From Ottelia alismoides (taxonomy: Eukaryota > Streptophyta > Magnoliopsida > Alismatales > Hydrocharitaceae): DNA of 64,000 nt. Below the pieces are notes generated by a model. The model saw only the letters and a program-made list of their open reading frames with translations. It was not told the origin of the DNA and made no database searches. The stretch lies in assembly GCA_037367405.1 (NCBI GenBank), contig JAZKJV010005551.1:1-64000 (forward strand), read 5' to 3'. Position numbers and translations under genes: made by a program. Every line of letters starts with the position of its first letter. The first letter of the stretch is position 1. Below, piece after piece: positions 21,085 through 32,213 of the stretch.

Positions 21085-22650
21085 TATGGTGGTGGGCGAT
21101 GGTGATAGGGGCCACCCTCCGGAGAAATTCTCGGGGGTACGTGGCACCATCGAGGAGTCTGGGGAGGGACTCCGCTGCGTCAGGCTTCCACCCCGGGTAG
21201 TACCTCCGCGGGTGGCGTGCGTGGGGCTGCTTTCGACGAGGGGAAGAAGCGGTTTGGGAAGGAGGACCTTCTTGAATGGTGGAGGTGCTTCCGATGCGGG
21301 AGGTTGGGCCACCTTGCGAGGTGGTGCTTGCTGGAGAAGGCGGTATGTTACAGGAGTGGTAGGGAGATTCCAGAGGAACTGCCCGGGGGTGGCTGCCGAT
21401 CTCCCACGGGGTGGAGGTGCAGGACCAAAGGATATGGAGATCGAGGGGCCCCTTTCGGACCCAGTTGATGGGGTTCTCATTGCGGAAGGGCCCAAAGACG
21501 ACTTGCTAAAGGTGTTGGAGGTTTTGGAGCTCGGTCGTTCGATTGGGAGCGCTGAGGATGGAATCTGGATGTCTGACACGGTACTGTGTATTCGAGGGGT
21601 GGAAAAGGTGGAGATGCACGAGTTCCTCACCAATGGAAGCGCGGTGTTCCCTCAATCGGTTAGATGGTGCCGTCCCCGTCTACGTGATGGGGCAATGGTT
21701 TAACCTCCGGTGTGGTACGTGGAGATTGGGGGCCTCCCGTTTAGGAGCCGGAGGCATGAAACTGTGAGGGAGGTGCTTGGGGAGTTCGGTAAAGTGGAGG
21801 CCATAATCCAGTCGGGCTTGCGGCCTGGTGAGGGCGGAGGTTTGGTGGCTTCGATCGTGGGCGCGGGGTATCAGGTGCCCCCGACGAAGGTGTTCAAGGT
21901 CGGCAGGACGATGTTTCATCTCTGCCTCGCCATTGTGGAGAAGCCATCTTCTTCGGTAATGGAGGGGCTGCCAGACAGGCTTTGCTCGCCGGATCCGGTG
22001 GGATCTCAGGCAACGTTAAGGATTCCTTGGAGTGCGCGTGGATTGCGGGTGGGCCAGTTCACGATTCCCCAGGCGGGGGCTGCGAAGATTTCGGCGGACA
22101 GTTCATCTGCCGCATTGATTGGTGGTGATACGGGTCCCGCTCCTGTTCTGGCGGTCGATTCTCTGCAATCTCGTGCGGATTTTGAGGATGGTCTGGATGC
22201 GGTTATCGCTCCAGATTTTACGGGCGATTATTGCCGACCCTATGCTGAAAATAAAGGAGGCTCAGATCTGTCGCTCTAATTCCAGATCCGGGTGCTGGGA
22301 AAGATGCTGGGCGCGGCTTCGGCCTAATTTTTGGCTTTGTGGTGGATCATGTTGATTCTCGGGGATCTGATTGGGGACATTCAGATCTCTCGTTGGGGGG
22401 TAGGGTGCGGGACCCCATGCGTACGACGATGTGCTCTGGACAGAAATTGAGGAGTGGCGCAAAAGCATCCAGCGGAGATGGCCCTGAGGCGTCGACGACG
22501 TTTGCTTCGCCCAGGCGGATTTCAATGGATCTTCGTGTGATTATGGAGGCGAGAGGGGGGGGGGGCAGGATTTATCTCGCGGGCCCGCTTCGTCTGGCCT
22601 CCCCTCGGGCGTTGTGGGTGGGGGAGGCTCGCCGCCGCCGTCTTTAATCT
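21085..22650 (+). pseudogene. L1 ORF1 (zinc-knuckle RNA-binding protein), decayed
   Basis: ORF1 proteins coat the LINE RNA. Frame 21217-21468 has CFRCGRLGHLARWC (CX2CX4HX4C, 21286-21327) followed by a second damaged knuckle (CYRSGRE, then in the next frame RFQRNCP), showing a frameshift near 21360. 21710-22279 reads VEIGGLPFRSRRHETVREVL and FGKVEAII, resembling the globular domain found after the knuckles in plant L1 ORF1. The tail is Ser/Pro/Gly-rich with an 11-G run at 22555-22565. The exact start and stop are unclear. Confidence 0.65.
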
Positions 22651-23089
22651 TTCCTTGCTCAGATGGTCTGCCTGAGAAGGAGGGATTTACCCACTGTAAT
22701 GGAGTGCGAGACGTCTCTACTGTACCGAGCGTGGCTACTCTGGCCCGGAGCCGAAAAATGCAGGAGCGTCTCCTCGTCGCGGAGAGGAAACGTAGAGAGC
22801 GGATGTTGGCTTTGAGTGGGAGCGACAGGAGGGGTCGGGCTGACCCGCTCGTGTTTTTCTCGCGGAAGTGTCGTAAGCCTGAGGCCAGGCTTTGGCTTGA
22901 ATGGGAGTTGAAGGACAAGGGAGATGCTCGCAATTCTCGTGGTGCGACTGTTGGAGATTCTTGCCCTAATGTCGGGGAAATTTCTGGCAATGACGGGGGT
23001 AACTCTGGTTTGGCTACTATGGAGTGACATCCACGTGCAGGTTGCGGAATGTCTCGGGGTATCTTTGCCAAGCAAAAACCCTCCGAGTA

Positions 23090-23790
23090 GATCTAAATAA
23101 AGATTATATCCCGGAATGTGTGGGGGTTGGGGGACAGGGAGAAGAAGATGGCGGTGGGAGAGCTCTTGAGGTCTTGGGGTGCAGATGTGGCTTTCTTATA
23201 GGAGACGAAACTGGCTCGATGGGAGTCAACTTCTTGGAGAATGGTTGGGGGTATAAAACTGTCAGAGTTCAGAGCAGTAGCTTCGGTGGGTAGTGCTGGC
23301 GGTCTGGTCCTCGCATGGGATGGTGACATGTTTGTGGTTGTTGATGAGTTCGTGGATTCCATGTCTATATCGATCCTGCTTGATCGCAAACCCGGGGAAG
23401 GTAGATTTCTGGCTACATCAGTGTATGGGGAACATGGGGGAGTCAACAACAAGGTCCTATGGGAGGAATTGTACACGGCTAGAGGACGGTTCCCGGATGC
23501 ACCTTGGGTGGTCGGTGGGGACTTTAATGTTACTCTATTTGCTCATGAGTGTTCGGATCAAAGGGGAGGGAGAGAACACGGTTTCGGGGGTTTTGTTGAT
23601 TGCGTGAGATGCTTAGGGTTGCAAGTGGTGGATGTTGGTAACAGGAAGTTCACATGGCGTAGTTCCTCGGCACGCTCGAGCTGGACAAATTCTTGATCTC
23701 TGTTGAGATGGTGGGGAGTTTCCTTCTTGTCGTGGCTTGGGCTCTGCCTAGGTCGCAGTCAAATCACACACCCATTTGTTGGGATTCTGG
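23090..23790 (+). pseudogene. L1 endonuclease domain
   Basis: From 23097 the translation gives IISRNVWGLGDREKK, then a Glu-Thr-Lys box (ETKLARW, after an in-frame stop), LVLAWDGD, WVVGGDFNVTL, then GLQVVDVGNRKFTWRS and, after a frame change, SNHTPICWDSGE. These are the ordered motifs of the APE-type endonuclease that nicks target DNA, including the catalytic Glu, the GGDFN box and the final S(D/N)H. At least one stop and two frameshifts are visible. Confidence 0.8.
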
Positions 23791-24169
23791 TGAGGGTGAT
23801 CCCTTGTTTGTTGTTCAAATTCGAGAAGTCCTGGCTCATGGAGGACGACTTGAGGGAATTGGTTTCTCAGTTTTGGGGTTCCGTGAGGGTGGAGGGCTTG
23901 GCAACTCAGAGACTGATTGGGAAATTAAAGTTGTTGCGCGAAAGGTTGAAATCCCACAATAAGGAGTTAAGGCGGAACATAACAGAGAAACACGAGAGAG
24001 CGGTGGTGGAAATTACGAGGCTGGATGGGCTGGAGGACTCTCGGGCTTTGGACATTGAGGAAAAGGTTGCGCTCGCGTCTTCGCACAGAGCAGTGAATGA
24101 GGAAGATAGGCACAGGGAGGTAGAATGGAGGCAACATTTCAAGCAGAAATGGGTTAGAGAGGGGGACGC

Positions 24170-25071
24170 CAATACTCGCTTCTTCCATGCGATGGCCAGT
24201 GGAAGGAGAAGAAGAAATATGATTCATGAGCTTAGAACGGATGAAATTACTGTTACGGGCGATAGGGAGATAGGAAAGGCACTGGTGAAGCATTTTCGGT
24301 GTTTCAGCAGGCGTCTGCCATCTGCAGGGGCTACCTAGCCCGGGAGAGGTTCTAGATGTTTGTCGGATGCGCAGCGGCAGACACTCGTGGCAGAATTTTC
24401 GACATTGGAAGTCCGTGAAGCAGTTTTCGATCTCAATGATGATGGTTGCCCGAGACCGGATGGCTTCTCGGTTTGTTTCAACTGGGAGTTTTGGGGGATA
24501 TTAGATGACGATGTCGTGGCCGTGTTGAATGAGTTTAGGGGGGAGAACATGAGGATGGAGAAAATTAACAAAGTGCTGCTTTTCTTGCTGCCGAAGAAAG
24601 AAGGGGTAGTCGAGATTGGAGACTTCCTTCCCATCGCCTTATCGAATGCGGTTTACCTCATCTTGGCCAAGGTGTTGTCTAATCGACTATGCGGTGTGAT
24701 GGATGGCCTTTTCCTTCCGCTTCAGTCCGCTTTTGTTCCAGGGTGCCAACTACTGGATGGGGTGGTTATGGCTTCAGAGAAGGTTGTTGATTGGAAAAGA
24801 AGGGGTACCACGGGCTTTCTTTAGAAAGTTGATTTCTCAAAGGCATATGATAGTATGTGCTGGAGGTTCATTTGGACATCTTTGGTGCGCAGAGGCTTTC
24901 CAGATATCTGGATAGATTGGATGAAGAGATGTGTCCCTACTGCTTCGATGTCGATTTTGGTGAATGGTAAGCAGGAGGGCGGCTTCTTCCAGCCGCAGAA
25001 GGGTGTGTGACAGGGGTGTCCTTTAGCCCTACTACTGTTCGTTCGACGGTTGATGCCATGGCGGTTATGTA
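24170..25071 (+). pseudogene. L1 reverse transcriptase, N-terminal half
   Basis: 24170-24210 reads GDANTRFFHAMASGRRRRN, the conserved start of the region before the fingers. Frame 24360-24824 continues with CPRPDGFSVCFNWEFW, LPKKEGVVEIGDFLPIAL and LILAKVLSNRL, and then LPLQSAFVPG. A stop follows after TTGFL, with VDFSKAYDSM just downstream. QGCPLALLLF at about 25010 precedes the cut by copia-2 at 25071. The domain resumes at 30015 in the same gene. Confidence 0.85.
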
Positions 25072-25282
25072 TGTTAGAATTATTATATTACAATTATATT
25101 TGTAACCTTTCGGGTTCCGTAACCCTTAACCCTTCGGGTTCCGTAACCTTTAACCCTTCGGGTTCCGTAACCCCTCAGGGGTATTTATGTATTTTTCCTC
25201 TTGTACTCTCTAGGGTTTTCTCTCTCTATAAGAGACCCTAGCCCTATGGAATAGATATCCCATTTTGTTTCTCTTCTCCACA
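25072..25282 (+). repeat. copia-2 5' LTR with three tandem stem-loops
   Basis: TGTTAGAATT...CTCCACA. It holds three 24-bp tandem units centred on the self-complementary word AACC(C/T)TTCGGGTT (25104, 25128, 25152). A likely TATA region CTCTATAAGAG is at about 25224. The same repeats occur in the 3' LTR from 29838. Confidence 0.9.
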
Positions 25283-25294
25283 TGGTATCAGAGC
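25283..25294 (+). promoter_or_regulatory. copia-2 primer-binding site
   Basis: TGGTATCAGAGC, complementary to the 3' end of initiator tRNA-Met, directly abuts the 5' LTR. Confidence 0.92.
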
Positions 25295-25678
25295 AACGGT
25301 CCTAGACCAAGGTTCTGATCTAAATTCCCTCCGCCACCTTCAAGCCTCGCAAGAGCCTGCGCAGGCTCTCTTCCCTGAATTAGGGCCCCGCGCAAAGCTC
25401 TCCAATCGCCTCCAGTGCAACAGCTCTACCGCTAGCGCTACCCGACGCTTTCAGGACCTCCTACGAAGGTCGTCAACCCCACAACTACCCTTCACGGGTA
25501 CCGTAGGACTCTTTGGAGATCCAAAACTCATCACGGATCGCTTCCAAGAATCCAGATATGCTGTCCATTGGGGGTTTTCAACCCTTCGTCAAGGGCAAAC
25601 GTGAGTTTTAGGGCATTTTTTAGCTCTTATATGCATCATTAGTTGATCACAGGATCATCTTTCTATTTTAAGACCACC

Positions 25679-26600
25679 ATGACGCCTTCTTCTACCGAGA
25701 CAAAGCCCTTGGCCACAAATATTATGGCACAAGGCACTACTATCAAACTCAAGGGCACAGAAAATTACGTGCTTTGTTCTCGATCTTTTATGGTATTCAT
25801 TGGTGGTCAGAGGAAACTCTACATTTTGACTAACGATCCTTTAGATGAAAAGGACAAAGAGTACGACAACTGGCAGACTGATAACTATTTGGTTATCAAC
25901 TGGATGACCAACAATGTTGAGGCTCATATTGCCTCAAATCTTCTTTACAAAAATACGGTGAAGGAAATGCATGAGGATCTTGAGCAAACATACTCCCAGA
26001 AGAAGATGAAGTCATGCCTTGCATATATTTACATGCGAATCTGGTCGGCATCTCAGGGTGATTCCACCCTCATCGAGTACTACATGCATCTATCCAATCT
26101 GTATGAGGAGCTTGCAATATTCCAACCATCACGTTGCACCAAACAGATACAAGAGCGTTCTGACTGGTAGGTATACTGCTTCCTTGATGGCCTGCATTTT
26201 AGTTACCATGCAGCGAAGGAGCAATTTCTTATATCAGATAAACTGCCAACAATGAAGGCCATCTTTAGCCGACTTCGAGGAGCTTGAGACATCCGCTGCC
26301 CGGTCTCCTATCTTACCTTCAACAGAAAACTTTGCACACATCGCCTCATCTGGGCGAGGAGGCAGATACGGCTTGCGAGGAGGACGTGGTCGCGATCCAA
26401 GTCGTGGTCGTGGACAGGAATCTGGACAAGGCCGTGACTTTGGTTGTGGTCGTGGGAGAGACTCTACTGCCCATGCAATGCACTCACTGTGGTAGATGGA
26501 ACCACCCGGCTTAACGATGCTGGCAGAAGTTCGGCATACCTTCTTACCATGCCAATAATGCTTATGAGGATGCCTATGATGTGGAAGAAGCATCGCCTAC
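25679..26600 (+). pseudogene. copia-2 gag
   Basis: Likely start ATG at 25679 (MTPSSTETKPL). The conserved N-terminal pattern IKLKGTENYVLCSRSF matches the L.G.NY..W region of plant copia gag with Cys in place of Trp. EHAHIASN-like and TYSQKKMKSCLAYIYMRIW regions follow. It stops at 26168 after ERSDW, with homology continuing in other frames. A zinc knuckle starts CTHCGRWNHPA near 26478 and is followed by a stop. A Gly/Arg-rich DNA stretch (26355-26460) precedes it. Not functional. Confidence 0.8.
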
Positions 26601-27207
26601 CTCCAATGGCAAGACTGTTCATCTTAATGATGCAGATTACTCCCGCCTAATGCAAATCCTTCAGACTCCAGGGCCTACCACCACTAGTAACACTACAACT
26701 GCTGCTCTGGCCACTCCTTCAGGTACAATAGCCAACCCTGCTATCACTTCTACTCCAGCTTGGATTATTGATTCCGGCGCTTCTACTCATCTCACTGGAG
26801 AAAGTAGTCTGCTCACCTCTTCCATACCATTTACCTCTATGAAGTTAGTTCGAGTCGCTAATGGGACTCAATCACAGATTACTACTGCCGGAACTATGGA
26901 ATTCTCTTCCAAATTCCGACTTTCGGGGGTTCACTGTGCTCCTGATTTTCCTCTTAGCTTGTTGTCAGTTCACAAGCTTTGTGTTGAGCTTCATTGTCGT
27001 GTGATATTTGATGAGTCTTGTTATTTTCAGGACATTCGGACGAAGCAAATTTTTGGTGGAGGTCATGAGAAGAACGTCCTATATTACCTTGACATACCCT
27101 CAAACTCCAATTTTGTTGGTGCTGCATCTATCTCCGAAGATCCGCTCCTATGGCACCGGCGCCTTAGACATCACTCTGCCGAAGGCCATCTCCATGATGT
27201 TTCCTGA
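26581..27207 (+). pseudogene. copia-2 protease and pre-integrase region
   Basis: 208-codon frame with WIIDSGASTHLTG (aspartic protease active site, about residue 61), VANGTQSQITTAG and LLWHRRLRHHSAEGHL (pre-integrase region). The frame ends after DVS, and integrase homology resumes one frame over from about 27180. Confidence 0.85.
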
Positions 27208-27760
27208 ACTCTCTGCTCTGAAGCCCTTTCAGTGCGAGGCATGTGAGTTCGGGAAACACCATAGAACTTTGTTTCCTGTTCGTACTGAGTATCGTAGTAC
27301 TGTTGCTTTTCATCTTGTTCACTGTGATGTTTGGGGACCTTGTCCGATCCGCACATTAAGTGGTCATCGCTACTTTATAGTTTTCGTTGATGATTATAGT
27401 CGATCTTCTTGGGGCTATCTAATAAAGGAGCATTCGGAGATTAATCAGATTGTCAGAAATTTCTTTCAATATGTTAAACTTACTTTTCTAGCATTGTTAA
27501 GATCATTCGTACCGACAATGTTCTTGAGTTAACCCAACATTTTGACCTCTTTCTTTGCATTCCAGGGAACTGTTCACCAAACATCATGTCCATATACCTC
27601 AGTATAGCTGAGAGGAAACTCCGACACTTGCTAAATGTTGCAAGATTTCTTCTTAATCAAATGAGTGTTCTTAAACAATATTGTAGAGATGCTATCCTTA
27701 TTGCAGTGTATCTCATCAACCGTGTTCCTTCATCAGTTCTCCATTTTCCTTACTTTATCC
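27185..27760 (+). pseudogene. copia-2 integrase
   Basis: CEACEFGKHHRTLFPVR completes the zinc region. HCDVWGPCPIRTLSG and FIVFVDDYSRSSWGYLI are the integrase core. After a frame break near 27530, IAERKLRHLLNVARFLL and AVYLINRVPSSVLHFP match the core end and the C-terminal region. The FVD Asp is preserved, but the frames are interrupted. Confidence 0.85.
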
Positions 27761-28198
27761 TACCGAGTCTCCTTTTCCTATACCTCTGCGAATTTTCGGT
27801 TTTATTGCCTTTGTTCATAACTTTCATGCAGCTGACAAATTATCCTCTCGTGCCATCAAATGTGTCTTTCTTGGGTACTCTCGTACCCAGAAAGGCTATC
27901 GCTGCTATGATCTTGTTGGACGTCGATACTATGTATCTGTTGATGTAACCTTCTTTGAGCAAACAAGTTATTTCACACAGACTGTATGTGACATTCCTCT
28001 GGACCTCCCTCCTCCATCAACCGTCTATACGCGTCAGCGTACCTCTATACCTCCTACACCAGTGTATGTTCCTTTGCCTGTCCCTTTTATGCAGGATGTT
28101 ATGACCACTCGAGTGCTCCCACCACTGCTGTCCCGGATATACCTGGGGAACTTCCTATATCTCTACACAAGCAAAAAAGGAAATGTACGTATCACCCC

Positions 28199-29266
28199 AT
28201 GTCACATTTTACTTCTACAGATGGTTTATCTAGCTGTGACATGAGATTTGCAGATGTTCTTAATGTTATTACCGTTCCAAGAGATCATTTCAGTGCAATG
28301 CAAGATCAAGGTTGGCGACAGGACATGGATGAGGAGATGGATGCACTTACCTCCCGAGGTACGTGGGATCTTGTGCCGTGCCCCCCGGGAGTTCGCCCTG
28401 TGGCAAGCCGATGGGTCTTCACGACCAAACAGTCGCCTGATGGTTCTATTGACAGGTTGAAAACCAGATTTGTTGCCAAAGGTTTTACACAAACCTTTGG
28501 AGTTTATTATTTTGAGACCTTCTCGCCTGTTGCCAGAATGGGGTCAATACGTACCATTCTTTCTATTGCTGCCAACAAGGCATGGCCCATTTATCAACTT
28601 GATATGAAGAAAGCCTTTCTTTATGGTGATCTTGAGGAGGAGGTCTACATGATGCAACCGCCGAGGTATGTAGTCGATGGAGAGCACGTATGTCGACTAC
28701 GCAAGGCCATTTGTGGCCTGAAGCAGAGCCCAAGGGCATGGTTTGACAGGCTCACTACGGAGATCAACACACTTGGTTTTCAGAGGACAATATCTGACTA
28801 TCTTGTCTTTTTTAGACGACGGTCTACTGGTACGATCATCCTTGTTGTCTATGTTGATGATATGGTTATCACAGGAGATGATGTAGATGATATTCAGGAG
28901 ACCAAGGCCTTCCTCCAGAAAGTCTTTGTCACGAAAGATCTCGGCCAACTTCATTATTTTCTTGGCATCGAAGTAGTACGCACTACAGAGGGGCTCCATC
29001 TTTCACAGAGAAAGTATTGCCTCGATATTCTGACTGAGGCAGGATTTCTTGGATGCAAGCCATCTGGCATCCCTGCAGAAGTGAGAAAATATTCAGCATC
29101 TACTGATCCAGCATTTGAGAATGCAACACGATACAGAAGCTTAGTGGGAAAATTACTATATTTCATTGTTACTAGGCCAAATATATCATATGTTGTGAGC
29201 ATAGCCAGTCGATATATGGAGAAGCCTCTTTACAGTCACTGGCAGGATGTTCTTTTGATCCTTTAA
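28199..29266 (+). pseudogene. copia-2 reverse transcriptase
   Basis: 355 open codons covering the whole copia reverse transcriptase: WRQDMDEEMDALTSRGTWDL, VASRWVFTTKQSPDGSIDR, ETFSPVARMGSIRTIL, YQLDMKKAFLYGDLEEEVYM, CGLKQSPRAWFDRL, catalytic VYVDDMVITGDD, DLGQLHYFLGIEV and TRYRSLVGKLLYF. The domain itself appears intact. It stops at the junction to RNase H (LLIL then TAA). Confidence 0.92.
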
Positions 29267-29800
29267 TATTTGAAGGAATCTCCCGAACGTGGACTTTTCT
29301 ATGGGGTGAATGGACATACTAATATCTCCGCCTATACAGATTCTGACTATGCTAGTTTTCCTAAGGATCGTCGATCCACTACATGATACGCCATGTTTGT
29401 TGGGGATAACCTTGTCACTTGGTGAAGCAAGAAGCAAACAGTGGTATCCAGATCTAGTGCGGAAGCAGAATACAGGGCAATGGCTCAGGCCACATGTGAG
29501 ATCACATGGCTTGTTTCTTTCCTAACAGAACTTGGCATCTCAGCAGCCACTCCTGTACCCTTATACCGCGACACAAGTCTGCCACGTACATCGCCACCAG
29601 TTCAGTTTTCCATGAGCGGACAAAACACATTGAAGTTAATTGTCATTTTATTCGTGATGCGAGAAGGACGAATCAACACTCCACACATCTCCACTGAACT
29701 TCAACTTGCAGACATCCTCACAAAGGCTCTTCCAAGGAAGCGCCTAATGAACTTAGTATCCAAGTTGGGCATGATCTCGACAGATATGCTCCAACTTGAG
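29267..29800 (+). pseudogene. copia-2 RNase H
   Basis: YLKESPERGLFY, AYTDSDYASFPKDRRST, then a stop, SKKQTVVSRSSAEAEYRAMA, FHERTKHIEVNCHFIRDA in one frame and QLADILTKALPRKRLMNLV in another. The catalytic Asp of YTDSDYA and the Glu of AEAEY are present, but stops and a frameshift interrupt the domain. Confidence 0.88.
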
Positions 29801-29805
29801 GGGGG
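29795..29805 (+). promoter_or_regulatory. copia-2 polypurine tract
   Basis: CTTGAGGGGGG immediately precedes the 3' LTR. Confidence 0.85.
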
Positions 29806-30014
29806 TGTTAGAATTATTATATTACGATTATATTTGTAACCTTTCGGGTTCTGTAACCCTTAACCCTTCGGGTTCCTTAACCTTTAACCCTTCGGGTCCT
29901 GTAACCCCTCAGAGGTATTTATGTATTTTTCCTCTTGTACTCTCTAGGGTTCTCTCTATATAAGAGACCCTAGCCCTATGGAATAAATATCCCATTCTGT
30001 TTCTCTTCTCCACA
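29806..30014 (+). repeat. copia-2 3' LTR
   Basis: TGTTAGAATT...CTCCACA, 209 bp, collinear with 25072-25282 with a few substitutions and a short loss in the CT-rich part. It retains the three AACCC/GGGTT stem-loop units. Confidence 0.9.
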
Positions 30015-31430
30015 ATGTCCAAGGTGGCGGAGGAGGGTGGTTTCTTCAGTGGGTTCTCCAGAGATGGTCTATCTGTTCCTCTACTGTAGTATGCGGATGA
30101 TACCTTATTCTTTGTGGAGGGGGTGTAGAGGAGTGCAGAGCGGTAAAGGCGGTGCTTGATATATTTGGGGATCTCTCAGGCCTGAGGGTGAATGGCGCCA
30201 AATCGGTTTTCGTGTCCTTTAACATGATGACAACATACTCGGAGGCGTGCAGTTTAATTCTTGGTACACCGGTGAAGTCTTTACCTATTTCCTACTTGGG
30301 GCTGCCTCTTCTAACGAGGAGATTATGTCAGGTTGACTGGTCGTCATTAATGGAGAAATTCGAGAAGAAGTTATCGGGATGGAAGGCGGCTCTCTTATCT
30401 AGGGGTGGTCGCCTGGTTCTGACTAGGTTTGTTCTCTCGACCATCCCGATTTTCTTCGTGTCCACGAGGGCCCTGCCTGTGGGGTTCCAATCCAAGCTGG
30501 AGGCTGTGATGCGTAGATTTTTCTGGTTGTCGTTACAGGGAGACAAGGGCGGGTTTGATTGATTGGTCATCGGTTTCTATGCCTACCAGAGATGGTGGCT
30601 TGGGTGTTCTGAATCTGGGAGTTATGAATAAGGCATTGCTAGCTAAATGGGTACTAAAGATTTGGGGTTCCGGAGGAGACCTGTGCTCTACTCTTATCAA
30701 GGTGATCTATGGTGTTTCTTCCAGCTTGACGATCCAGGCAGTCGGCGGAGGTGCAGGAACAAATTTTGGAGAGGGGTTTGCTCAGTCTTACCAGACATAT
30801 CAGGGCTTTTGCAGCCTTGGCGGTGGTCGTGTGTTTCGGTTCTGGAGAGACAATTGGACGAATGGAGGTGCTCTCGCGATCTTTATCCGAGATTGTTTGC
30901 TTTGGCTTCAAATAAGGATGCAAGTGTGGCCGAGGTGTGGATGGACGAGTCCTGATCTCCTACCTTTGAAGCAGAATTGTCGGATCAGAGATTGGATGAG
31001 TTTCTGTGTCTATTTGGGCGGCTTTCCAGTCGGGCAGGTCCAGCGGTGGGGCGGGACGCTTGGGGTTGGCGGAACGGTTCCTTCTCGGTTCAAAAGACAT
31101 ACAGATCTTTGGCTACGCAATCCTCCAATCTGGATTCTGTGGTCTCGAAGGATTGTGGTATGCTCTGATCTTGGCGGATCCCGTCTAGAGTAAAGATTTT
31201 TCTTTGGCTTCTGCGGAGGGAGCGGATACTAACAGCAACAAGAAGAGCGAGGCTCTTCCCCGATGTTGTGGAAGTGTGTTGTAGGTGTGGTAGCGCGTCG
31301 AAGGATGTGAACCACATGTTCTTTGAATGCACAAGCTCTGTTGATGTTTGGTGAAGGGCGACAATCACGGTTCTCAATTGGAGTAACAAGGACTGCTTCT
31401 GGGACTTATGCAGGAGGTGGAGTGGTTCAT
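30015..31430 (+). pseudogene. L1 reverse transcriptase C-terminal half and zinc-binding tail
   Basis: Directly after copia-2 the sequence reads SKVAEEGGFFSGFSRDGL, then a TAG in place of the usual residue before the catalytic YADDTLFFVEG. Frame 30152-30562 has SGLRVNGAKSVFVSF, ISYLGLPLLTRR, KKLSGWKAALLSRGGRLVL and STIPIFFVS (thumb). 30555-31193 has DGGLGVLNLGVMNKALLAKW and RVFRFWRDNWTNGG. About 31190-31370 gives FLWLLRRERILT and CCRCGSASKDVNHMFFEC, the terminal zinc segment. Several stops are present. Confidence 0.85.
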
Positions 31431-31659
31431 AGATCGATAGATTAAAGATTTGTGCAACAATATGGTGCATATGGTTGGGCAGAAATAATGTGGTATTTGG
31501 GGGATCGAGGTTTTATCCATAAAATATACTTGGGCATGATGGAGCCCTCTTGGACTATTGGTGTTTGTAAATACTCTTTTTATCAATAATATATATTTTG
31601 GATGGCCTTCTAAAGGAGGCCCATCCCACCGTTTCTCAAAAAAAAGTGTTGAATTCGAA

Positions 31660-31885
31660 TACCCAACCATGACACAAGTAAGCACTTAGATGATGTGCGT
31701 TAAGTTCGTTATGTTTGACCTAGTTATTGACAAATTAGCTACTATGTGACAATCAAGTCTTCTCCAGGTATAGGGTTGCGATTGACCAAAGATCTCTTGC
31801 CATCACGTCCTTTGCAGATGCTGATTATGCAGGATGACCAAAAGACAGGACGCCAACCTCTGATTTACAGTATTTATTGGGGACT
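31660..31885 (+). pseudogene. copia RNase H remnants, two overlapping pieces
   Basis: 31660-31765 continues the SSVEFE fragment interrupted by the L1 (YPTMTQ to about LLCDNQ). From about 31766 a second piece starts earlier in the domain: ITSFADADYAG, a stop, then PKDRTPTSDLQYLLGT, which runs into the LTR element inserted at 31886. The two pieces cover overlapping parts of RNase H, so the domain is partly present twice. Confidence 0.7.
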
Positions 31886-32198
31886 TGTTATAAAATAAAC
31901 ATGCGGAAGAGAATATCAGAGAAAAAGATAAAACAAGAAGAACACCGGGATTTTACGTGGAACCATACTCCATGAGGAGCGGGATGAAACCACGGAAGAA
32001 GCCCTCAAAAGGGTGTGTTATGCATTGCACTTTCTCAATGAGTACAGGAGGTCTGGGGCTCCTTATATAGCCTTTCCAGAGCCTCCAAGTCCCACCATTG
32101 GCGGTATGGGACTAAACACAGGATGGAGTAAATGGATCTTCTCCAGGATCCATTTACCCAGCTACAACTCAATAGGTGCACTGCCAAATACTCCAACA
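31886..32198 (-). repeat. LTR-N1 3' LTR
   Basis: 313 bp, from TGTTATAAAATAAAC to ACTCCAACA on the plus strand. It differs from 34091-34404 at scattered positions. Confidence 0.88.
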
Positions 32199-32213
32199 CT
32201 CCCCCTCAAGCTG
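32199..32213 (-). promoter_or_regulatory. LTR-N1 polypurine tract
   Basis: On the minus strand CAGCTTGAGGGGGAG abuts the 3' LTR. Confidence 0.8.

Larger units (their letters stand above)
25072..30014 (+). mobile_element. Complete Ty1/copia retrotransposon (copia-2) inside the L1 reverse transcriptase
   Basis: LTRs 25072-25282 and 29806-30014 (about 95% alike by eye), PBS immediately after the first, PPT immediately before the second, and gag, protease, integrase, reverse transcriptase and RNase H in copia order. Flanks ATGTA (25067-25071) and ATGTC (30015-30019) are a TSD with one mismatch. Removing the element rejoins the L1 coding sequence. Frameshifts and stops in gag, integrase and RNase H make it inactive. 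Confidence 0.93.
21083..31643 (+). mobile_element. Near full-length L1-type LINE with 16-bp TSD, split by copia-2
   Basis: AAGTGTTGAATTCGAA at 21067-21082 recurs exactly at 31644-31659 after an A8 tail, so the L1 ends are defined. Without copia-2 (25072-30014) it is about 5.6 kb, a normal full length. Order: ORF1 with zinc knuckle, APE endonuclease, reverse transcriptase, zinc-binding C-terminal segment, 3'-UTR and poly-A. Stops and frameshifts are scattered through it. It inserted into a copia RNase H remnant, and copia-2 later inserted into its reverse transcriptase. Confidence 0.92.

Noticed and set aside
25072..25282. CRISPR-like or telomere-like array
   Set aside because: The three 24-bp units lie inside an LTR, occur again in the partner LTR and have no spacers.
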